64,000 bases of DNA from the NCBI RefSeq assembly GCF_016743815.1, contig NZ_CP061035.1, positions 3,841,001-3,905,000 on the forward strand, read 5' to 3'. A model generated the notes under the pieces. It saw only the letters and a list, made by a program, of their open reading frames with translations. It was not told where the DNA came from and did no database searches. Shown here one piece after another: positions 43,030 through 51,595 of the stretch. The stretch comes from Sphingomonas aliaeris (lineage in GTDB: Bacteria; Pseudomonadota; Alphaproteobacteria; Sphingomonadales; Sphingomonadaceae). Made by a program: the position numbers and the translations under genes. How positions within the stretch are numbered: position 1 is the first letter of the stretch; each line of letters opens with the position of its first letter.

Positions 43030-44016
43030 TCAGGCGTTGGCCTTGAAGGTTCCATTCACACCATTGGGGAAGAATAGGCCGCTGGGCGTCGTGGTGTTGC
43101 CGTAGACGATGTTCAGCACCTGACCGGTCGAACGGCTGTAGGCGAGGCCATTCGGATTGAGCGGGACGATGTTGGAGACCGTCGCGGCGCCCATGCCCTC
43201 AGGCTTGATGCCCTGATCGTCGTCGGGGCCGATGCCCTTGATGAGATCGAGCGTGGGTGCACCGTCAAGGCTGTCGCGCAGGCTTGAAATCTTCTCCGTT
43301 GCGTCGATCAGCCCCGGCGTGGCGATACCCTTTGCGTAGAGCGCGGTGCGCACGATCGAGGCGTGATAGGCCTCGACCGCGAGGATGCCGGCGGCGGCCT
43401 CGAGATAGGTCTTGCTGGAGAGCAGGGGGGCCGCGCCCTTATAGGCCGTTACGCCGACGTCTTCGAAGATGAACGCGCCGAGCAGGAAGTTTTCCGGCGA
43501 GGAATATGGATTGAACGGCGTTGGCGAGGTGATCCCGGCTGCGGACGCCACGGTGTTGAAGGTCGCCGGGCTGATGTTGATGTTGGGCATCGCGACGCGG
43601 GCGGTGCTGAGCTGCGCACGCAGGAAGCGGACATGGGCGACCTCGTCGGCTGCGATTTCCTTGGCATAGGCGCCGACGATGGGGTCGCCCGAAAAGTCCA
43701 CCTTGGTCGAGCCCCAGGTGACCGTGCCGCCGGCAGCACCAGCGCCGCTGGTCGTGTCGGCAGCATCGAGGCCGGTGCCATTCAACGCATAGAGGTAGAA
43801 TTGCGCCTCGAGATATTCGAGGTTGAGCGCGAAATTCAGCACGTCGGCATCATTGAAGGTCTGCGCCGTCGCGACGCCACCTAGCGTGACCGCAGCCGCA
43901 CCGGCTCCGGCGACCGCCGCCGCCCCGAGTGCGGTCCTGAAGAACTCACGCCGTTCGTTGCGCCGTTCGACGCGGCCATCGAAATGGTCGATCAGCTGCT
44001 GGTTGGTATCGGTCAT
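43030..44016 (-). CDS. Ferritin-like domain protein, Tat-type (paralog 2)
   Basis: 328 residues from ATG 44016, with GGGAGACG upstream. A twin-arginine-like signal (RRNERREFFRTALGAAAVAG) precedes the ferritin-like domain, which shares ADVLNFALNLEYLEAQFY, IAADEVAHVRFL and AYHASIVRTALY with paralog 1. The two proteins have the same core but this one lacks the lipobox Cys, so it is expected to be soluble in the periplasm. They form a tandem pair, probably one operon ended by the terminator at 41823-41858. Confidence 0.85.
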   Translation of the reverse strand: MTDTNQQLIDHFDGRVERRNERREFFRTALGAAAVAGAGAAAVTLGGVATAQTFNDADVLNFALNLEYLEAQFYLYALNGTGLDAADTTSGAGAAGGTVTWGSTKVDFSGDPIVGAYAKEIAADEVAHVRFLRAQLSTARVAMPNINISPATFNTVASAAGITSPTPFNPYSSPENFLLGAFIFEDVGVTAYKGAAPLLSSKTYLEAAAGILAVEAYHASIVRTALYAKGIATPGLIDATEKISSLRDSLDGAPTLDLIKGIGPDDDQGIKPEGMGAATVSNIVPLNPNGLAYSRSTGQVLNIVYGNTTTPSGLFFPNGVNGTFKANA

Positions 44017-44228
44017 GCCGGTCGTCTCCCTTGGATCATTGCGGCGGACTACTCGAACACGACCACCCTGATCCACCGTTTCAGGACAACCGACCGGAAA
44101 ACACCGCCGCCTCGTCCCCCCGATGCAGGAGATCGACACGGCATTTCAACTCTATACGTCCGCGCGATCGGCGCGGATGCAGCAGGGCAATAAAAAATGC
44201 CGCATCAACCGGAGATGACGTCAGGACG

Positions 44229-45113
44229 TCAGAACGTATAGGCCAGGCCGACCGCACCGAGCCACTGATTGCGATCGCCCGCGATGCTGACGACCGGGCT
44301 GCGCGCGAAATCACCGAGCAGGCGCGAGTAGGAGACGCCGCCCAGCACCGACAGGCCGTGCGTCAGATCGCCGGTAAGCGAATAGGTCGCATATCCGGAG
44401 ACCTGATAGTTCTTCCAGCCCTTGCCGGCATTGTACGCCGGCAGCGTGCTGGCGAGCGAGCCGGGCGTGTCGATGCTGAAATAGGTATCGGCATATTCGC
44501 CGCCGACATAGCTGGCCGATCCGGACAGGCCGACATACATCTTGCGGCTGAGCGGCGTGCCGTAATCGACGCCGGGCGTGATGATGTAGCTCTTATGCGC
44601 CTTGTTGATGTCCTGCACGTAGGACACGCTGACGGTCAATTTGTCGTAATCGCTGGTGATGACGCCGGTCTTGCCGATGCCGGTATAGCCGCCGACCTCG
44701 ATCGCGGTCTTGCGCTCGCCCAGTGCCTCGACGCGCCGGTCGTTGATGTTCTTGCGGTTGGTACGGTCGAAGTTGAGGCCGACCACGGGCCCGAGCTGGA
44801 AGTCCCAGGTGGGGCCGTTGCCGCCGGGAACGACGTCGACGAACAATTGCGCGCCGCGCGAAATGAAGTTGATGCCCGAGACCGAGCCGCGGATCAGGCC
44901 CGCGGGAATAACGCGGTTCTTGTCCGAGCCTTCATAGCCCGGGATCGTCGCGACGCCGACCGCGATCGAGACGGAGTCGCCGCCGGTGACGATTTCCGGC
45001 TGTGGCAGCGAAGGCTGACCGATCGTGTCGGAATTCTGCGCGAACGCCGGGCTGGCCGACAGGAAGAGAGCGGCACCGACATAAGGTGCCAGACGACGGA
45101 TCGACGTGCGCAA
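44229..45113 (-). CDS. MipA/OmpV family outer membrane protein
   Basis: 294 residues. The signal peptide (LAPYVGAALFLSASPAFAQ) is followed by a 12-strand-like beta barrel with VGVATIPGYEGSDKNRVIPA at its start and QWLGAVGLAYTF at the end, the C-terminal Phe being typical of outer membrane barrels. MipA and OmpV are scaffold or adhesin-like proteins of varied roles. It lies alone; the gap before it (44017-44228) holds no clear gene. Confidence 0.87.
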   Translation of the reverse strand: MRTSIRRLAPYVGAALFLSASPAFAQNSDTIGQPSLPQPEIVTGGDSVSIAVGVATIPGYEGSDKNRVIPAGLIRGSVSGINFISRGAQLFVDVVPGGNGPTWDFQLGPVVGLNFDRTNRKNINDRRVEALGERKTAIEVGGYTGIGKTGVITSDYDKLTVSVSYVQDINKAHKSYIITPGVDYGTPLSRKMYVGLSGSASYVGGEYADTYFSIDTPGSLASTLPAYNAGKGWKNYQVSGYATYSLTGDLTHGLSVLGGVSYSRLLGDFARSPVVSIAGDRNQWLGAVGLAYTF

Positions 45114-45180
45114 GGTAATACTCCCGAGGATTGTTTCCCCCGCAACGCCCCCATGCGCCTTTGGCTCCGACAGCGGCGCC

Positions 45181-45618
45181 CTAGAACATGTACTTCATGC
45201 GCACCTGTTGCCGATTGGCATCATTATTCAACTGGAACCGCGCGGCGGCGAAGCGCGGCGGGCCGAAGGTGATCGTCGGATTGCGCGAGAAGCCGAACCC
45301 CTCGCGCGGGATGCCGAGCATCGTGTCGAGCTTGTTATTGCCGTTTTCGTCGTGGATCACGGCCAGCGCGTAATCGCCGGTCGGCAGGCCGGCAAAGACC
45401 ATTTCGGGATGCGTGGCGGAGACGGAGCGCGTGATCGCGCGGGCATCGTCGACACAGGCGGGGAAATTCTTGGGATCCGCCGTCAGGCACAGACGCAGCA
45501 TGCCCTTGCCCGACCGCAGCTTCGCCACGTCGACATGCAGGTCAGCGACCGGCGTCGCCCCCGGCAGCAACATCAGCATCGCGCAGGACGCCGCCACGAT
45601 CGACGGCCCTGGCGTCAC
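45181..45618 (-). CDS. DUF2141 protein (secreted)
   Basis: 145 residues from GTG 45618. The signal peptide is PSIVAASCAMLMLLPGATPV. The body reads GKGMLRLCLTADPKNFPAC, VFAGLPTGDYALAVIHDENG, NNKLDTMLGIPREGFGFS, which are DUF2141 signatures (family of unknown function, secreted). It overlaps the 3' end of the hydroxylase gene in another frame; because of that the start is uncertain and a longer frame exists to 45708. The overlap indicates a shared transcript with the hydroxylase. Confidence 0.78.
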   Translation of the reverse strand: MTPGPSIVAASCAMLMLLPGATPVADLHVDVAKLRSGKGMLRLCLTADPKNFPACVDDARAITRSVSATHPEMVFAGLPTGDYALAVIHDENGNNKLDTMLGIPREGFGFSRNPTITFGPPRFAAARFQLNNDANRQQVRMKYMF

Positions 45619-46363
45619 GCGACGGCCTGGCCTTGAACGTACCGATCCCCTGGTCGGTGTGGCAGAGGCGATCCCAGAACCGGAAATAGAGCCCATAATT
45701 GCATCCATAACGTTCGTGATGACGTTGGTGGTGGCTGGCCGTGATCAGCCACCCCCCGAGGTGCCCCCTCCACATCGCGGCCGGGAACATCTCCCAGCCC
45801 ATGTGATTGGTTACTCCCATAACCGTCATTACCGTCAGCACCACCCCGAGTGCGGCAGGATGGATCGGAATCACGAAGACCAGTAGCGGAATTACAACAG
45901 CACCGGTTAAGGCTTCGATAGGGTGGAACGCCATCGCGGCCCAGGCGGTGGGCGGGCGGCTGGCATGATGGAGCGCATGCGCGAGGCGGAAGGGACGCGG
46001 CCGGTGCATCCAGCGGTGCGTCCAGTAGAACCACGTGTCGTGCGCGACGAGGTACAGCAGGATCGACACCGGCAGGTACCACAGGGGATAGGTATGCAGA
46101 TCGGCATAGACGCGGGTCCAGCCGTGATGCTGCCAGCCCCAGGCGATCACCCCGGCGGGGATGCCGTAGATCGCCGCGGAGGCGAGGCTCCAGACGATTT
46201 CGCGGCGCATCTGCCGGTCCAGCCCGACATAGAGGCCGGGATGGCGCGACCTGGTCCACGCCGCGAACGCGCCGCTGACGATCAGGTAGCGCACGCCGAC
46301 GATCACGGTCATCGCGAGCGCGGACAGCGTTATGGCAAGGGCGGCGCTGGTCAGGGATGACAT
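45542..46363 (-). CDS. Sterol desaturase/fatty acid hydroxylase family protein
   Basis: 273 residues with about five membrane segments. The di-iron histidine boxes are HRWMH (HX3H), HALHH (HX2HH) and HHQRHHERY (HX2HH), typical of the ERG3/FA2H-like family of membrane hydroxylases. It is divergent to crtY, separated by 105 bases. A role in hydroxylating carotenoids is possible, but its histidine boxes differ from CrtZ, so lipid hydroxylation is equally likely. Confidence 0.82.
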   Translation of the reverse strand: MSSLTSAALAITLSALAMTVIVGVRYLIVSGAFAAWTRSRHPGLYVGLDRQMRREIVWSLASAAIYGIPAGVIAWGWQHHGWTRVYADLHTYPLWYLPVSILLYLVAHDTWFYWTHRWMHRPRPFRLAHALHHASRPPTAWAAMAFHPIEALTGAVVIPLLVFVIPIHPAALGVVLTVMTVMGVTNHMGWEMFPAAMWRGHLGGWLITASHHQRHHERYGCNYGLYFRFWDRLCHTDQGIGTFKARPSRDARAVDRGGVLRDADVAAGGDAGR

Positions 46364-46468
46364 TCCCAGCCTCTTACCGTCCGCAAGGCGACACGTCATG
46401 CCGGAATCTTGCCGCAGGATGGGGGATAAGTGCTTGCGCGTCCGCCGGGATCGGCTAACCGCTCCGCC

Positions 46469-47659
46469 ATGGCGGCGATTATCCCATGCGATGTGGCGAT
46501 CGTCGGCGCGGGTCTCGCCGGCGGGATGATCGCGCTGGCGCTCAGAAGACGACATCCCCAACTCGATATCCGGCTGATCGATGCGGACGACCGTATCGGC
46601 GGCAATCACTTGTGGTCGTTCTTCGCGAGCGATGTGACGCCGGAGCATCGCTGGATCGTCGCGCCGCTGATCTCCTATGGCTGGAAAGGCTATGACGTCG
46701 CGTTTCCGGGACATTCCCGCACGCTGGACGCCTCCTATTATTCGATCGAGTCGGACCGGCTGGATACGGTGGTGCGCGCGGAACTGCCAACGGGTGCGCT
46801 GATGCTGGGTCGCAAGGTGCTGAGCGTCAGCCCGACTGCGGTGGTGTTGACCGATGGCGACCGGGTGCAGGCGCGCGGCGTGATCGATTGCCGCGGGATG
46901 GGCGATCCGGGCGTGCTCGATCTGGGGTGGCAGAAATTCCTGGGCCGCGAATTCAGCCTGGCCGAACCGCACGACATGACGCGCCCGATCGTGATGGACG
47001 CGACGGTACCGCAGCTGGACGGATATCGGTTCGTCTATTGCCTGCCGTTCGCCGCGACGCGGATGTTCGTCGAGGATACCTATTACAGCGATACGCCGGA
47101 TATCGACGCCGAGGCGCTCGGCGCGCGGATCGACTCCTATGTCGCTGGGCGCGGCTGGCAGCCGGAACGGGTCGAGCGCGAGGAAGCCGGTGTCCTGCCG
47201 GTGGCGATGGGCGGCGATTTCGAACGCTATTGGGTGAATGGCGGCAAGGGCGTCGCGAAGGCCGGGATGCGCGCCGGGCTGTTCCACCCGACGACGGGCT
47301 ATTCGCTGCCCGATGCGGTGCGCACGGCGGCGCTGATCGCCGATGCGCGCGACCTGACCGGTGCGGCGCTGCATGAGTTGACGCATAATTTCGCGCGCAG
47401 GGCATGGGCAAACCGCGGTTTCTATCGCATGCTGGACAAGATGTTGTTCAAGGCGGCAGAACCGGCGGAACGCTACCGCATTCTCGAACGCTTCTACCGT
47501 CTTGACCCCCGGCTGATCGGCCGGTTCTATGCGGGACGTTCGACCATGACCGACAAGGCACGTATACTTTCCGGCAAGCCGCCGGTGCCGATCGGCCGTG
47601 CGTTGCGCGCGATCACCGAACCGGCGACGATCGGCGCGTCGCGCGGGAAGACCGCATGA
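46469..47659 (+). CDS. crtY: Lycopene beta-cyclase
   Basis: 396 residues from ATG 46469. The FAD-binding N-terminus reads CDVAIVGAGLAGGMIAL, followed by IDADDRIGGNHLWSFF, the CrtY start. Conserved cyclase segments include FVYCLPFAATRMFVEDTYY and HPTTGYSLPDAV. It forms the beta rings of beta-carotene from lycopene in membranes. Its ATGA-type overlap with crtI indicates translational coupling. It starts a three-gene carotenoid block, in keeping with the yellow zeaxanthin-type pigments of sphingomonads. Confidence 0.93.
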   Translation: MAAIIPCDVAIVGAGLAGGMIALALRRRHPQLDIRLIDADDRIGGNHLWSFFASDVTPEHRWIVAPLISYGWKGYDVAFPGHSRTLDASYYSIESDRLDTVVRAELPTGALMLGRKVLSVSPTAVVLTDGDRVQARGVIDCRGMGDPGVLDLGWQKFLGREFSLAEPHDMTRPIVMDATVPQLDGYRFVYCLPFAATRMFVEDTYYSDTPDIDAEALGARIDSYVAGRGWQPERVEREEAGVLPVAMGGDFERYWVNGGKGVAKAGMRAGLFHPTTGYSLPDAVRTAALIADARDLTGAALHELTHNFARRAWANRGFYRMLDKMLFKAAEPAERYRILERFYRLDPRLIGRFYAGRSTMTDKARILSGKPPVPIGRALRAITEPATIGASRGKTA

Positions 47660-49161
47660 GCAGTGCTCCACCCCGGGTGGCCGGGCGCAGCGCGATCGTC
47701 ATCGGTGCAGGGTTTGGCGGGCTCGCGCTCGGCATCCGGCTGCAATCGGCGGGCGTCGAGACGGTGATCGTCGAGGCACGCGACAAGCCGGGCGGGCGCG
47801 CATACGTCTGGGAACAGGAGGGATTCACCTTCGACGCCGGGCCGACCGTGATCACCGACCCCGCCTGTCTGCAGGAATTGTGGGCGCTGACCGGGCGCGA
47901 CATGAGCGAAGACGTGACGCTGGCGCCGGTGCAGCCCTTCTACCGGTTGAGCTGGCCGGACGGGACGACGTTCGACTACACCAACGACGATGCGCTGCTG
48001 AATGCGCAGATCGCTCAGCTGAACCCGGACGATGTCGCGGGCTATGCCAAGTTCCTCGACTATTCGGCGGGCGTGTTCCGCGAAGGATATGAGAAACTCG
48101 GCTCGGTCGCGTTCCTCGACTTCGCGTCGATGATCAAGGCGGCACCGGCGCTGGCCAAGTACCAGGCGTGGCGGTCGGTCTATTCGATCGTATCGTCCTA
48201 TGTGAAGGACGAGCATCTCCGCCAGGCGCTGAGCTTCCACACGTTGCTGGTCGGCGGCAATCCGATGACGACGAGCGCGATCTATGCGCTGATCCACAAG
48301 CTGGAACGCGATGGCGGCGTGTGGTTCGCGATGGGCGGCACGAACCGCCTGATCGCGGGCATGGTGACTCATTTCGAACGGCTGGGCGGTACGGTCCGGC
48401 TCGCCGATCCGGTGGTGAGCATCGAGACGCTGGGCGACAAGGCGACCGGCGTGACGACGGCGAGCGGATGGAGCGCCACTGCCGACATGGTGGCGTGCAA
48501 CGGCGACGTGATGCACGTGTACAAGGATCTGCTGAGGACCAACCGGTCGGGGCAGCGGACCAAGGCGAAGCTGGAGCGGAAGCGCTACTCGCCATCGCTG
48601 TTCGTGGTGCATTTCGGGATCAAGGGCACGTGGCCGGGCATTCCGCACCATTCGATCCTGTTCGGACCGCGCTACAAGGGATTGCTGGCGGATCTGTACG
48701 ATACGGGCGTGCTGCCGGAAGATTTCTCCCTGTACCTGCATCACCCGACGGTGACCGATCCGAGCCTGGCGCCGGAGGGGCATTCCAGCTTCTACGCGCT
48801 GGCGCCGGTGCCGCACATGGGCAAGTTCCCGGTCGACTGGGACGAGATGGCGCCGGTACTAGAAAAGCGCATCCTGGACGAGATCGGACGCCGGCTGATC
48901 CCCGATATCCACGACCGGATCGTGACCAAGTTCTCGTACACGCCGAAGGACTTCTCGCGCGACCTGAACGCGCATCTGGGCAGTGCCTTCTCGCTGGAGC
49001 CGATCCTGACGCAGAGCGCGTGGTTCCGCGTGCACAATCGCGACGATCATATCCCGAACCTGTATTTCGTCGGGGCCGGCACGCATCCGGGCGCGGGGAT
49101 TCCGGGCGTCGTCGGAAGCGCGAAGGCGACGGCGGCGTTGATGCTGGAAGGCGCGAAGTGA
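47656..49161 (+). CDS. crtI: Phytoene desaturase
   Basis: 501 residues. The N-terminal dinucleotide site AIVIGAGFGGLALGIRLQSA, then EARDKPGGRAYVWEQEGFTF, VITDPACLQELW and the C-terminal PNLYFVGAGTHPGAGIPGVV are CrtI signatures. It converts phytoene to lycopene. It overlaps crtY by 4 bases; crtB follows after a gap with a long inverted repeat and one unrelated gene. Confidence 0.95.
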   Translation: MSSAPPRVAGRSAIVIGAGFGGLALGIRLQSAGVETVIVEARDKPGGRAYVWEQEGFTFDAGPTVITDPACLQELWALTGRDMSEDVTLAPVQPFYRLSWPDGTTFDYTNDDALLNAQIAQLNPDDVAGYAKFLDYSAGVFREGYEKLGSVAFLDFASMIKAAPALAKYQAWRSVYSIVSSYVKDEHLRQALSFHTLLVGGNPMTTSAIYALIHKLERDGGVWFAMGGTNRLIAGMVTHFERLGGTVRLADPVVSIETLGDKATGVTTASGWSATADMVACNGDVMHVYKDLLRTNRSGQRTKAKLERKRYSPSLFVVHFGIKGTWPGIPHHSILFGPRYKGLLADLYDTGVLPEDFSLYLHHPTVTDPSLAPEGHSSFYALAPVPHMGKFPVDWDEMAPVLEKRILDEIGRRLIPDIHDRIVTKFSYTPKDFSRDLNAHLGSAFSLEPILTQSAWFRVHNRDDHIPNLYFVGAGTHPGAGIPGVVGSAKATAALMLEGAK

Positions 49162-49174
49162 TGGGCATGTCGGT

Positions 49175-49305
49175 CCTCCCCGGCACGGGGAGGGGGACCG
49201 TTCGCGTTCTTCACGCGAATGGTGGAGGGGCCTTTCCACAAGCGGCCCGCTTGCGGCAAGCCCCCTCCGTCAGCCTTCGGCTGCCACCTCCCCGTGCCGG
49301 GGAGG
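49175..49305. repeat. Inverted repeat in the crtI-LOG gap
   Basis: CCTCCCCGGCACGGGGAGG at 49175-49193 and, inverted, CACCTCCCCGTGCCGGGGAG (from 49286) end the 151-base gap between crtI and the LOG gene. Both ends are self-complementary, making a repeat of the dispersed kind. It might weaken transcription between crtI and the genes after it. Confidence 0.85.
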
Positions 49306-49312
49306 ATCGCGC

Positions 49313-49894
49313 GTGAAGCGTCTGGCGATCTATTGCGGTTCGGCGACGCCGGCCAACCCGGTCTATATCGAATCCGCGCGGCTGGTCGGGCGGACGCTGG
49401 CGGAGCGGGGGATCGGTGTCGTCTATGGCGGCGGGCGGCTCGGGTTGATGGGCGCGGTGGCGGACAGTGCGCTGGAGGCCGGCGGCGAGGTTATCGGGAT
49501 CATCCCGCAGGCGCTGGTGAGTGCCGAGGTCGCGCATCGCGGCTGCACCGAATTGCACGTCGTCGACACGATGCACCAGCGCAAGCAGGCGTTCACCGAT
49601 CTGTCGGACGGCTTCGTCAACCTGCCCGGCGGGACGGGCACGATGGACGAATTGTGGGAAGCGCTGAGCTGGGCGCAGATCGGCTATCACGCCAAGCCGG
49701 TCGGGTTGCTGAACGTCGCGGGCTATTACGATCATCTGATCGCCTTTTACGAAAAGATGGGCGAGGTCGGGTTCCTGCGGCCGCAACATCGCGGCATCCT
49801 GCTGATCGACGACGCGCTGGACGGGTTGCTGGCGAAGATGTTTGCGCATGTGCCGATCGAGACGATCACCAAGATGAAGGCCAGCGACCTTTGA
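49313..49894 (+). CDS. LOG family protein (cytokinin nucleotide phosphoribohydrolase-like)
   Basis: 193 residues from GTG 49313. The Rossmann-like fold is marked by KRLAIYCGSATPANPVYI, VYGGGRLGLMGAVADSAL and the PGGTGTMDELWEAL motif (PGGxGTxxE) that defines LOG/YvdD proteins. The family hydrolyses nucleoside 5'-monophosphates to the base and ribose-5-phosphate. It sits between crtI and crtB, 16 bases before crtB, with no known carotenoid role. Confidence 0.88.
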   Translation: MKRLAIYCGSATPANPVYIESARLVGRTLAERGIGVVYGGGRLGLMGAVADSALEAGGEVIGIIPQALVSAEVAHRGCTELHVVDTMHQRKQAFTDLSDGFVNLPGGTGTMDELWEALSWAQIGYHAKPVGLLNVAGYYDHLIAFYEKMGEVGFLRPQHRGILLIDDALDGLLAKMFAHVPIETITKMKASDL

Positions 49895-49910
49895 GTCCTG
49901 GCGCCGCGTC

Positions 49911-50864
49911 GTGAGCGACGGCCAGGACCTGCCGAGCCGCGACGCGATCGTCGCGACGGCGCAGGAATCGATCGCGCGGGGGTCCAAGAGCTTCGCCGCC
50001 GCGAGCAAGCTGTTCGATCGCCAAACGCGCGAGCGGGCGTGGCTGCTCTATGCGTGGTGCCGCGCGTGCGACGATATCGCCGACGGGCAGGATCACGGCC
50101 ACGGGATGAGCGTGGTGGAGGACGCGCCGGCGCGGCTGGCGCAGGTCAGCGCGATGACCGAGGCGGCGCTCAAGGGGGAGATCGTCGGCGACCCGGCGTT
50201 CGACGCGCTGCGCATCGTTGCGGCGGAAACGCGCATGCCGCCCGAATTCGCCCGCGACCTGATCGCCGGGTTCGCGCTGGACGCGCGCGACTGGCGTCCG
50301 CGGTCGGAGGCGGACCTGTACAAATATTGCTACCATGTCGCAGGCGTCGTCGGGTGCATGATGGCGGTGGCGATGGGCGTGTCGCCGGACGACGCCGCGA
50401 CGCTGGACCGGGCATGCGATTTGGGCATGGCGTTCCAATTGTCGAACATCGCGCGCGATATCGAGGAGGATGACCGGGTGGGGCGCTGCTACGTCCCCGA
50501 GGAATGGCTGGTCGAAATGGATATCCCGCCCGGCCAGCACATGAAGCCGCCATTCCGGTCGCGGTTGAGCGTGCTCGCGCGGCGGCTGGCGGAGCGCAGC
50601 GCGGAATTCGAGGCGAGCGCGCGGATCGGCACGCCTGCACTGCCGTTCCGCTCCGCCTGGGCCGTGCTGTCGGCAGCGGATATCTACGGTGCGATCGGGC
50701 GAACGGTGGCCGAGCGCGGCGATCATGCGTGGGACCACCGGGTAACGACGTCGAAGCTGGACAAGCTGAAGTTCATCGCGCGATCGGCGGTCGCGGCGGC
50801 GGAACGACGGAGGCGGTATCCGCCCGAACCGCGCACGATCGCATGGGTGCGGCCGGGGCGGTGA
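49911..50864 (+). CDS. crtB: Phytoene synthase
   Basis: 317 residues from GTG 49911. The two aspartate-rich motifs of the trans-isoprenyl fold are D54-D-I-A-D58 and D183-I-E-E-D187. The family signature GMAFQLSNIARDIEEDDRVG is clear. It joins two geranylgeranyl diphosphates to phytoene, the first carotenoid step, feeding CrtI and CrtY. The order crtY-crtI-LOG-crtB suggests one transcript. Confidence 0.95.
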   Translation: MSDGQDLPSRDAIVATAQESIARGSKSFAAASKLFDRQTRERAWLLYAWCRACDDIADGQDHGHGMSVVEDAPARLAQVSAMTEAALKGEIVGDPAFDALRIVAAETRMPPEFARDLIAGFALDARDWRPRSEADLYKYCYHVAGVVGCMMAVAMGVSPDDAATLDRACDLGMAFQLSNIARDIEEDDRVGRCYVPEEWLVEMDIPPGQHMKPPFRSRLSVLARRLAERSAEFEASARIGTPALPFRSAWAVLSAADIYGAIGRTVAERGDHAWDHRVTTSKLDKLKFIARSAVAAAERRRRYPPEPRTIAWVRPGR

Positions 50865-50904
50865 GACCGGCGTAGGGGCGACTAGCCCGTCCGGTGGCCG
50901 GCCG

Positions 50905-51470
50905 TCAGGCCTCCAGTTCGACGTCCCAGTACAGCCAATCGTGCCACGTATCGTGCAGATAGTTAGGCGGAAACCGGCGGCCATGTTCCTGCATCTGCCA
51001 GCTGGTCGGGCGGATCGCGGCGATGTGCAGCGGCATGGCGGCCTGTTTCGGGGTGCGGCCACCTTTTTCAGATTGCAGGGCGCGCAGGCGGTGGCGACAT
51101 TCTCCCATGTCGTCCGCCCGCCCTGGGCGCGCGGAATGATATGGTCGAAGGTCAGATCGGTCCCGCATCCGCAGTACTGGCAGGAGAATTTGTCGCGCAG
51201 GAACACGTTGAAGCGCGTGAAGGCGGGGAAGGCGGAGGGCCGGACATAGGATTTCAGCGCGATCACCGATGGCAGCTTCACCGCACGCGTCGGGCTGCGC
51301 ACTTCGCGTTCATATTCGGCGACGATATCGACGCGGTCGAGGAACACCGCCTTGATCGCGGTCTGCCACGGCCAGACGGACAGCGGATAATAGCTGAGCG
51401 GCGTGTAATCCGCGTTCAGCACCAGAGCAGGGCACCCGTCAGGGTGTCGGATCAGATCGGGATGGTACAT
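50905..51470 (-). CDS. HNH endonuclease (frameshifted)
   Basis: From MYHPDLIRHPDGCPALVLNA the first frame holds a classical HNH zinc-type motif: CQYCGCGTDLTFDHIIPRAQ, GGRTTWENVATACAPCN. At the run 51062-51068 the frame breaks: with one more base, KKGGRTPKQAAMPLHIAAI continues in the other frame to LYWDVELEA. The restored protein is about 188 residues, typical of stand-alone HNH proteins of alphaproteobacteria. It may cut DNA; the role is not known. The frameshift is probably a sequencing error in a T/A run. Confidence 0.85.
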
Positions 51471-51595
51471 AACCCCCTTTCTCCTTGCGCCGTGGCGCCG
51501 ATGCTCGCCATGTTTGACGGCGCTTTCGCCGACTTGGATGACGGCGTCATGACAGCACGGCGCAGGGAATGCGGTCAAGGGGGCGCGAGCAGGGG

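Noticed and set aside
45542..46363. Assignment of the hydroxylase as CrtZ beta-carotene hydroxylase
   Set aside because: The protein is too long and its histidine boxes are of the ERG3/FA2H type.
45622..47671. Long reverse frame across crtY upstream of the hydroxylase
   Set aside because: It only extends the hydroxylase frame through antisense crtY; membrane and His-box motifs begin at 46363.
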